Shown here piece after piece: positions 44,563-51,648 of a stretch of DNA of 64,000 bases. The notes under the pieces were generated by a model, which saw only the letters and a program-made list of their open reading frames with translations, was not told the origin of the DNA and did not search any database. The DNA lies in assembly GCA_964400735.1 (NCBI GenBank), contig CAYNVQ010000001.1:310001-374000 (forward strand), in the 5' to 3' direction. Position 1 is the stretch's first letter, and every line of letters begins with the position of its first letter. The translations under genes and the position numbers were made by a program. This DNA is from CAYNVQ01 sp964400735 (GTDB lineage Bacteria; Acidobacteriota; Aminicenantia; Aminicenantales; Aminicenantaceae).

Positions 44563-47193
44563 CTATTCGTAGCGGAGACTGTCCACAGGTTTGGCATTGG
44601 CTGATTTGATAGTCTGGAAAATAAAAGTAAATACAGCGATTGCCATGGCCACAAAACCGGCCAATACATATACGATCCATCCGATATGTGTTCTGTAAGC
44701 AAAGTTCTGAAGCCATTTGTTCATCAAGAACCAGGCCAGGGGCCAGGCAACAATATTGGCGAATACAATCCACTGGATGAATTCTTTGGAAAGCAACACA
44801 ATCACTTGACCTGTTGATGCTCCCAGCACTTTACGCAAGCCGATCTCTTTGGTCTTTAGCTCGGTCGTGAAGGAGACTAAACCCAAAAGCCCCAAACAGG
44901 CGACCAGAATGGAGAGCGCTGCAAAAATGACAAATAGATCCTGCATTTTCTTTTCTCTTACATAAAGCTGATTGATACGCTCATCCATGAAGCTGTATTC
45001 AAACCGCTCTCCTGGAAATGTGTTTTGCCAAGTCCTTTTAATGAAGTTAAGGGTTTTTCCGATATTACCGGGCATTATCCTGACTGAAATTTTTCGAATA
45101 TAGCTAGGCAGAAGAAATAGGGCCATGGGTTCAACTTCCCTCCGAAGGGATTTATAGTTGAAATTTTTGACGACTCCGATAATTTGGGCCTCGCCCTCTG
45201 AATACCCGCCCACAAGTTTTTTCCCTATGGCTTCCTCTGGCGTCCAACCGATCCTTCGGACAGCCGATTCGTTCAGAATGATGGTTCCCTCGGTATCCGA
45301 GCTGAAATCCCGTGAAAATGCCCGCCCTGCAAGGATCTCCATCCGGTATGTTTGTACATAGTCATGGTCGCTCGAAAAGAGGATCATGCTTATGGGGTCG
45401 TCTGAATCTGGAGGATTGACATAGCTATTACTGTAATGGGAATCGGCAGGGACCTCAGAGGAGGCGGAGACGGCCACAATCTGAGAGTTATCTTTCAGGT
45501 CATTCCGGAATGATTCGTAATTTTGAGCGATCTCCTGACTTCTCACCGGGAGAATGACTACGTTTTCCTTATCAAAACCCAAGGACCGGTTCTGGATATA
45601 TCTCATCTGTTTATACACAGTAAAAACACCCACGATCAGCAAGATAGAAATGCTGAACTGGATGATAACCATATTCCTGCGAAAAACAGACCTTCCACCT
45701 CCTGAGACCGGGCTGCCCTTCATAGCTTGAACGGGTTCGAACCTGGTTAGATAAAAGGCTGGATATAAACCAGCTATTACCCCCATAATGAAGGTAGCTC
45801 CCACGAGGAAGATCAGATACCTCAACTGAATAAAGGCAGCCAGCGATAGGCTTTCGGAAAAAATTATATTAAAAGCCTGAATAAACAAAGAGCCCATAAC
45901 AAAAGCGAGTACGAGGGAAGCAAAAGCCAGCCATACAGACTCCTGAATAAACTGAAATCTAAGCTGGTGTTTTTCTGCTCCAACTGTTTTACGAAGGCTC
46001 ACTTCTTTCGCTCTTTTGCTGGCTCTGGCTGTAGACAAGTTCACGAAATTCAAACAGGCAATGATCAGGATAAGTAAAGCGATACAAGAAAAAAGATAGA
46101 CCGACGCGATATTTCCTCCCGGTTCCACTTCCCAATCGGCTGTGGGATGCAAATGGATGTCTGTTATGGGGAAAAGATGCATTTTGAGCACGTCGTGAAT
46201 ACTTCTGCCATCAAGAAGTAAGTCCCCATACTCGGGCTCCAGCCTTTGGATGACAAAAGCTTTCAGCTTCTCTTCCAGCTCCTGTTTTGAAGTATTTTCT
46301 GCAACCAGCACATAGGTGTAGAGATAATTGCTTCGCCAATCGGTAAATGGTTCCTCTCTATAAGAGGATATAGAAATCAGCATATCGAAGTGAATATGGG
46401 AATTTTCGGGTATATCCTCCAAAATTCCTGTTACTTTGAAGTCGGACTGTTCTCCCTGCCATTCAAATGTGAGTGATTTTCCGACAGCATTCGCTGTCCC
46501 AAAGTATTTAAGGGCATTATCTCGGGTCAAAACCACCGTCAAAGGGTTTGAGAGAGCACTATTTTCGTCGCCTTCTTCCAGATGAAAATCAAATATATCA
46601 AAAATGGAATTATCCACGGCAAACATTTGCTGCCTGTGAACATCGTTTTTGTAATCCTTGATCGCGATTTCTCTTCGCCAGAAGCGTGCGGCGTTTTCGA
46701 TTTCAGGAAAATCGTCGATCAGAGCTTGTTTGTACCGACCTCCTGTGACCGGCCATCTGCTGTACAAATTATCTCGGAATAATTCCCGTTCAACCCTGTA
46801 TATCCGATCCGCATTTTTGTGGAAGCGGTCAAAACTCAATTCGCGAAGCACCCAAAGGCTGATGATCATGCAGATGGAAAGTCCTATCGCCAGCCCGAAC
46901 ACATTGATGAACGAATACAATTTATGCCTGACAAAATTCCTGTATGCAATTTTCAGATGATTCTTGAGCATGGTAAACCTCCAGCACACAGCGAGTTTGA
47001 GATAACCAAAAAATGTTTTAATGGCGTTGGCCCAATACCAGCACTTTGCTTTAAATCTTCCCTTTGATTTCAAGATTTCAGAAAAAGTTTCTTCAAAGTC
47101 TTCGATGATGGAATGCTTCTGGCAATAGTCCGACATCGAGCTCAGGAGCTTTCTTGCTAATCTTGGGATTTTATATCTGTTTTTCTCTACCAT
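44563..47193 (-). CDS. PadR-linked ABC permease with N-terminal prefix domain (type 2)
   Basis: 876 residues. The prefix domain (1 to about 76) is more diverged than in the other two copies but keeps EDFEETFSEIL and CWYWAN. The permease begins near 75 (MLKNHLKIAYRNF). FtsX loops are SLRKTVGAE and GLRKVLGAS; the tail is KPVDSLRYE. Two MacB-like periplasmic domains are present. It follows PadR by 6 bp on the same strand and converges with the M20 gene. No ATPase nearby. Substrate unknown. Confidence 0.86.
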   Translation of the reverse strand: MVEKNRYKIPRLARKLLSSMSDYCQKHSIIEDFEETFSEILKSKGRFKAKCWYWANAIKTFFGYLKLAVCWRFTMLKNHLKIAYRNFVRHKLYSFINVFGLAIGLSICMIISLWVLRELSFDRFHKNADRIYRVERELFRDNLYSRWPVTGGRYKQALIDDFPEIENAARFWRREIAIKDYKNDVHRQQMFAVDNSIFDIFDFHLEEGDENSALSNPLTVVLTRDNALKYFGTANAVGKSLTFEWQGEQSDFKVTGILEDIPENSHIHFDMLISISSYREEPFTDWRSNYLYTYVLVAENTSKQELEEKLKAFVIQRLEPEYGDLLLDGRSIHDVLKMHLFPITDIHLHPTADWEVEPGGNIASVYLFSCIALLILIIACLNFVNLSTARASKRAKEVSLRKTVGAEKHQLRFQFIQESVWLAFASLVLAFVMGSLFIQAFNIIFSESLSLAAFIQLRYLIFLVGATFIMGVIAGLYPAFYLTRFEPVQAMKGSPVSGGGRSVFRRNMVIIQFSISILLIVGVFTVYKQMRYIQNRSLGFDKENVVILPVRSQEIAQNYESFRNDLKDNSQIVAVSASSEVPADSHYSNSYVNPPDSDDPISMILFSSDHDYVQTYRMEILAGRAFSRDFSSDTEGTIILNESAVRRIGWTPEEAIGKKLVGGYSEGEAQIIGVVKNFNYKSLRREVEPMALFLLPSYIRKISVRIMPGNIGKTLNFIKRTWQNTFPGERFEYSFMDERINQLYVREKKMQDLFVIFAALSILVACLGLLGLVSFTTELKTKEIGLRKVLGASTGQVIVLLSKEFIQWIVFANIVAWPLAWFLMNKWLQNFAYRTHIGWIVYVLAGFVAMAIAVFTFIFQTIKSANAKPVDSLRYE

Positions 47194-47199
47194 AATAAC

Positions 47200-47523
47200 C
47201 TATTTTCCCGATTCATAATAAGGAATACTATCCTTTATATGCTCATGCATCCTTAGAGTCTCTTGAAGGGCTTTTTTTCCCTTTTTGGATATTTTATATA
47301 TGGTTTTGCTTCTTCCCCCTCTCACAGGCCTAGGATCGCTTTTGCGGGAAGTGACGTATCCTTTTCTGATGAGAACCTCCAGGAGATTATACAGCGTCCC
47401 GTAGACGATCTCCTTTTTGGATATCTCAATGACTTTCTTTCTAAGAGGAGCTCCGTGGGCTTCTCCTTCTAACATCATCAAAGCACTTAAAATGATCTCT
47501 TCCTTGACGGCTAAAAATTCCAT
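47200..47523 (-). CDS. PadR-family transcriptional regulator
   Basis: 107 residues: EIILSALMMLEGEAHG first helix, KEIVYGTLYNLLEVLIRKGYVTSR recognition part, RPVRGGRSKTIYKIS wing, and a C-terminal helix. AGGTGG lies before the ATG. A 29-bp dyad (47538-47566) sits 15 bases upstream of the start codon and is a probable operator. Paired with the prefix permease at 44563. Confidence 0.9.
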   Translation of the reverse strand: MEFLAVKEEIILSALMMLEGEAHGAPLRKKVIEISKKEIVYGTLYNLLEVLIRKGYVTSRKSDPRPVRGGRSKTIYKISKKGKKALQETLRMHEHIKDSIPYYESGK

Positions 47524-47537
47524 TTATGCCACCTCTC

Positions 47538-47566
47538 ATATATCATCGAATTGTTCGAACATATAT
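47538..47566 (-). promoter_or_regulatory. Probable PadR operator, 29-bp interrupted palindrome
   Basis: ATATAT-ca-TCGAA-ttg-TTCGA-ac-ATATAT: the TCGAA/TTCGA core and outer ATATAT arms are exact mirror copies. It lies 15 bases before the PadR start and also offers a TATAT -10-like sequence on the minus strand. Confidence 0.6.
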
Positions 47567-47730
47567 AAGCAAAAAATATGCCAATTCTATTTTTGGGGTT
47601 TTTTTAAATCAACAAAACGAAAATCTGTCCGTTCACGAACAATTGTCATCCGTTTCCGTACAGTAGGGAAGAGAACGAGAAGATATCCCTGAGTGGAATT
47701 CCATAAAATGGCTTGGCGTCTCTGTCTAAG

Positions 47731-49113
47731 TTATTTTATTTTTTCAATCAGCTTCAAAGTATAGTCTAAGACCGTGTCTTTGTTGTTTTTCAAGTCTTCT
47801 ATGCTCGTTTTAATGATATGATCGGGTATTATACCGCGATCTTTCGGGAATCCATCGACAGCGGCGGCAAAGCTTTTTGTCGCGATTTTGAGTCCCATTC
47901 GTGTATTTTTGAGCTGAAATACTCGAACGTCCGCGTTGCAGGTATAAGTGCCTCCGGTCTCTGTGCCGATGAAGGTGCCCAAATTATGATATTTCAATAT
48001 TGAGCAAAAATGTCCTGTGGTCGAAAAGTTACTCCCGCCTATAAGGAAAAAGAGGTTTCCTTCGAAGCGGTTGTCTGCTTGCTTTATGGGTTTCGATAAT
48101 TCGGCATATTTCCCATAGGGCTCGGAAAAATAGACATAAGGTTCTCTTTCGATATAAGCCAGGAAATAGCTGGCACAGAAAGGATCCCCGCCTCCGTTTC
48201 CCCGCAAATCTATAATGAGATTTTCAATATTTTTTTCTTTGATTTCACCGAATGCCTTGTCGATAAATGAAAAGAAAATTTTATTCCTTTCTTCATAGTA
48301 GACGAAACTGTTTATGGTCATAACGGCCGTATTTTTTTGGGGAAGAATTTGAAGATTTAGATCTTTAGACTCTTTATTGGAATAATTGATGGCTGAACAG
48401 GAAATAGCTGGAATCACAGCTTCTTGTATGCCTCCATTTTTTTCTGTTCTGTATTCGATCCTGAATTCTTTCGGCGCACCATAATGATTGGCATAATAAT
48501 ACTGAAAGCAGTCCTCTAAGGCAGATGTCTTAAAAAAGTCGTTATGACCGTCCGCTGAAATTTCTGACTTTAAGGTTTTGATCAAGTCATCGATTCCGAT
48601 CTCGTTTAACGACAATATTTCGCTGTAAAGAGGGAGAGGGGAATTCTCGATCAGGTTTTTTGTAACGTAGCATCTATTATCTAAAAAAACCAATACCAGT
48701 GGAAATTTGAAAACCTGAACGGTATGTCTGTATTCAGCTGGATAATCCAGATGGGCATGTCCGTCCCCGATATTGGCTTTTAGTGGAACTAGCACATTAT
48801 AAAATTCACGCAACGTCATCGGCCGGCAGATTTTTTCATATTGAGCTTCGAATGACCTGTCAAAGGATTTTTTGGTTGTAAATTCATAAGGGCAAGGATG
48901 AACTTCTTCTATATGCCTGCGGAATTGAAGGAAATCTTCCTTCAATTCTACAACAGAATATTTTTCTTTCAGTACGGAAGGGCTTCTTTTTTCGTTATAT
49001 TCTTTGAAGTCTGGATATTTTCTCCTTAAATCATCAAGGTTTTCTATATCTGTTTGAGAGAGAACAGGATTGACCAGCAAAATGATAATAAAAACGACGC
49101 TTATTTTTCTCAA
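47731..49113 (-). CDS. Secreted S41-family serine protease (C-terminal processing type)
   Basis: 460 residues. The start codon is TTG at 49113-49111, supported by AAGGAT six bases upstream and an immediate signal peptide (KISVVFIIILLVNPVLS). The tail-specific protease core is at about 270-440: LIIDLRGNGGGDP (oxyanion loop), GGSNFSTTGHFC with the catalytic Ser, and FIGTETGGTY. A separate N-terminal helical domain precedes it. No PDZ is evident. It degrades proteins or peptides in the periplasm. Confidence 0.85.
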   Translation of the reverse strand: MRKISVVFIIILLVNPVLSQTDIENLDDLRRKYPDFKEYNEKRSPSVLKEKYSVVELKEDFLQFRRHIEEVHPCPYEFTTKKSFDRSFEAQYEKICRPMTLREFYNVLVPLKANIGDGHAHLDYPAEYRHTVQVFKFPLVLVFLDNRCYVTKNLIENSPLPLYSEILSLNEIGIDDLIKTLKSEISADGHNDFFKTSALEDCFQYYYANHYGAPKEFRIEYRTEKNGGIQEAVIPAISCSAINYSNKESKDLNLQILPQKNTAVMTINSFVYYEERNKIFFSFIDKAFGEIKEKNIENLIIDLRGNGGGDPFCASYFLAYIEREPYVYFSEPYGKYAELSKPIKQADNRFEGNLFFLIGGSNFSTTGHFCSILKYHNLGTFIGTETGGTYTCNADVRVFQLKNTRMGLKIATKSFAAAVDGFPKDRGIIPDHIIKTSIEDLKNNKDTVLDYTLKLIEKIK

Positions 49114-49152
49114 TATCTTATCCTTTCAGCCTGGATGCTTCAGGTTAACTCC

Positions 49153-51018
49153 TCAGCAAACATAAATAAGAGAGTCTGAGTTGTCTATAGGCAAAAATCC
49201 TATTTTTGAGAAACTCAAAAAAATATTTTCTTGGTATTCACCACTTTTTCTCCCATTGCTTTTACTTGACTGTCGGGATAGTTTTCGTTTCCACCCTATA
49301 CGTCTGTTTGTACTTCTCATTTCGTTGTCCAGCCTTCTCAGCGCTTCTTGAGCATAGATGCGCACCTCAGGATCATCATCGCTAAGAGCCTCCCTCAAAG
49401 CGTTTACTGTCTTTTTGGATCCTAGCTTAAGAAAAGTTACCATAATTTCGCGCTTTACCTCTACATTTAGATCATCTTCTTCAAGGATATGGAGAAGAGG
49501 GTCCACTGCTTCTTCCGAACCGAGGTCTCCCAATGCGGTGACGACCGCTTTGCGGGTCCAGTTGTTGCTCACATCCAGAGCGGCAATCAAAGGATCGACG
49601 GCTTTCAGTGAGCCAATTCTTCCTAAGGATGTCGCTGCCTGATAGACCACAGGAGCGGACTCATCCTTAAGCATTGTGATCAGAGGCCCCACCCCTTTTT
49701 CTGCCCTTATCTGTCCTAAAGCCCCTACGGCCTCCCAACGGATATTGCTGTTATTATCCTTGAGGCTTTCAATCAAAGCATCCACAGCTCTCTCTGATCG
49801 GATTCTTCCCAGGATAGCAGCCGCGATTTGACGCAGAGAAGGGTCAGGATCTTTAAGGAGATCTATCAAAGGGTCGACCGCTTCTTCGCCTGTTCTCTCA
49901 AGTGCTCCAACATACGGACGGCGGAAATGCCAGTTATCGGTCAAACGCAGGGTCTGTATATATCTCTCTGCTCGGCCTTCCGACTCGACCGAGCTTATTT
50001 CATCAGGAATCTTGGGGAATGCGCGAGAACGAACATAGAAGTGGGAGAGTCCTGCCAGCAGAATGATATAAATACCAAGAACCGCCGCAATCTCGCCCTT
50101 TCGCTCTGGAAATTTCTTTTTAAAGAAAAGACGAGAGGGGATTGTAAACAGGCCCGAGATGAACTTGGGCAGCGGAAAGAGAAAAGAGGTTTTTTGGGTG
50201 TATCTTACATATCGTTCCCCCAGTTGTCTTTTCATGTTTCTTTCTTCCAGGAGCGCAACGCCTATAATGATTAAAGCTGAAAGAAGCCAGGGAAGGGAGG
50301 CGGCAATCCCCCAGGATCTTTTGGGATACCGCACCCTCATCAAGGCCAGCAGCATTCCGTAGCTCCAAATAATCCACCCTAAATATTGAGGGTGGCGGGA
50401 AATTCTGTATATCCAAAAATCAGCCATATCCTTTTTTCGCTGTCTTGAGACGAACCAAGCGAAAGTGCCCATGATAAAGAGAAGAAGACCTGACCCTATC
50501 AGCAGATAGACCAGCGGATAATGAATATCGATTCCCATCTTCAGAAAGAGAGACCTCAATAGCCTGTAGGGAAGATAGACAATATCTCCCAACTGCCCAG
50601 CATTGAACGAGATATCCAGAACCGGCATCCACAGAACATTGAGTACACCCAATCCGGCGAGAAAGAACATGACCGTAGCGAACTGAGCAAAAACAGGAAG
50701 AAAAATCATCAGGGCCCCCGCAGAGGCAAGTCCTTTTTTGCCGGATATAAAACCGACTACGATAAGAACAATCATGAGTCCGAAACAGATATATCCGACG
50801 AGCCGAAGATGGTAATGGCTTATGAACAACTCGGTGCGCAACTTGGCTGAATCATCCGCATGGGAATCGCCATCGAGAGCAGGAACTTTGTCATACAGAG
50901 CTTTGTTCAAAAGACCGGGTAGTTCGACCGAGGCAAAAGTCAGGCCAATGCTGAAAATCACCGCAAGAAGCAGCAGCAAAAGTCCGGAAATCCATTTTTT
51001 ATCCATTGTCTTCTCCAT
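49153..51018 (-). CDS. Membrane isoprenylcysteine-methyltransferase-like protein fused to HEAT repeats
   Basis: 621 residues, or 617 if it starts at Met5, which has the better Shine-Dalgarno (GGAGA). Membrane segments at about 10-30, 70-92, 98-125, 168-190, 212-228 and 240-256 come first. The ICMT/phospholipid-methyltransferase core is R208-H-P-x-Y-x-G-W215 followed by E258/E259 and G267-x-R-Y-x2-Y. Another segment (about 312-330) leads to five or six HEAT-like repeats at 355-565 (for example AVDALIESLKDNNSNIRWEA). These HEAT repeats usually bind proteins. The basic tail beyond 566 is unassigned. The methyl acceptor is not known. Confidence 0.8.
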   Translation of the reverse strand: MEKTMDKKWISGLLLLLLAVIFSIGLTFASVELPGLLNKALYDKVPALDGDSHADDSAKLRTELFISHYHLRLVGYICFGLMIVLIVVGFISGKKGLASAGALMIFLPVFAQFATVMFFLAGLGVLNVLWMPVLDISFNAGQLGDIVYLPYRLLRSLFLKMGIDIHYPLVYLLIGSGLLLFIMGTFAWFVSRQRKKDMADFWIYRISRHPQYLGWIIWSYGMLLALMRVRYPKRSWGIAASLPWLLSALIIIGVALLEERNMKRQLGERYVRYTQKTSFLFPLPKFISGLFTIPSRLFFKKKFPERKGEIAAVLGIYIILLAGLSHFYVRSRAFPKIPDEISSVESEGRAERYIQTLRLTDNWHFRRPYVGALERTGEEAVDPLIDLLKDPDPSLRQIAAAILGRIRSERAVDALIESLKDNNSNIRWEAVGALGQIRAEKGVGPLITMLKDESAPVVYQAATSLGRIGSLKAVDPLIAALDVSNNWTRKAVVTALGDLGSEEAVDPLLHILEEDDLNVEVKREIMVTFLKLGSKKTVNALREALSDDDPEVRIYAQEALRRLDNEMRSTNRRIGWKRKLSRQSSKSNGRKSGEYQENIFLSFSKIGFLPIDNSDSLIYVC

Positions 51019-51262
51019 TTTCCCTCATTATCACAGAGAGGTAGGTAGAAAACAACTTAATTGATTCTTAAAAAAACGTAATGATTGACGCAGCTCCGCA
51101 AGTTATGCATGTCTTGCAATCTAAGACAGCTAATTATGCTTTTCTGTCCAAAATCGAACATTCGCTGTCTCAGTGGCGAACAAACCTCCACACATCTATA
51201 GCATCATTCTCTCGGCTCACCCCTGGAGCCTTCCACTGGCACGAAATGTGCATACATAGATT

Positions 51263-51278
51263 TCGAAGGTATCTTCGA
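51263..51278 (+). promoter_or_regulatory. Possible PadR operator dyad
   Basis: TCGAAG-gtat-CTTCGA, perfect 6-bp arms, 14 bases before the PadR start at 51293. It shares the TCGAA half-site with the dyad at 47538-47566. Confidence 0.45.
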
Positions 51279-51292
51279 TTGCGAGGTAAAGA

Positions 51293-51631
51293 ATGATATC
51301 AAAAACACTGATGGCGGCATCGACCAGACCGATCATTCTGGCTATTCTTTCCAGAGGAGAGGACTATGGCTACAGCATCATCCAAAAAGTCAAAGACATT
51401 TCAGGAGGGCATCTCGAATGGACGGATGGCATGCTCTATCCGGTTCTCCAGAGGATGGAGATGGACGGTCTGATCGCATCTCGATGGAAACTCTCGGGAG
51501 AAAACCGCCCACGGCGATATTATGTCATAACGGATAAGGGACGCAAGGAGCTCTCCTCCGAATTGATTAGCTGGCGAAATGTCTGGCAGGCACTGACCCG
51601 ACTTGCAAAGCCGTTTCCTGCCGAGGATTAA
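51293..51631 (+). CDS. PadR-family transcriptional regulator
   Basis: 112 residues of the more classical PadR type: RPIILAILSRGEDYGYSIIQ, WTDGMLYPVLQRMEMDGLIASRW recognition helix, and PRRYYVITDKG wing. GCGAGG precedes the ATG. The permease follows 17 bp later. This PadR is less like the other three, and it pairs with the type 1 prefix permease instead of type 2. Confidence 0.92.
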   Translation: MISKTLMAASTRPIILAILSRGEDYGYSIIQKVKDISGGHLEWTDGMLYPVLQRMEMDGLIASRWKLSGENRPRRYYVITDKGRKELSSELISWRNVWQALTRLAKPFPAED

Positions 51632-51648
51632 AAACAGCAGGAGGAACC

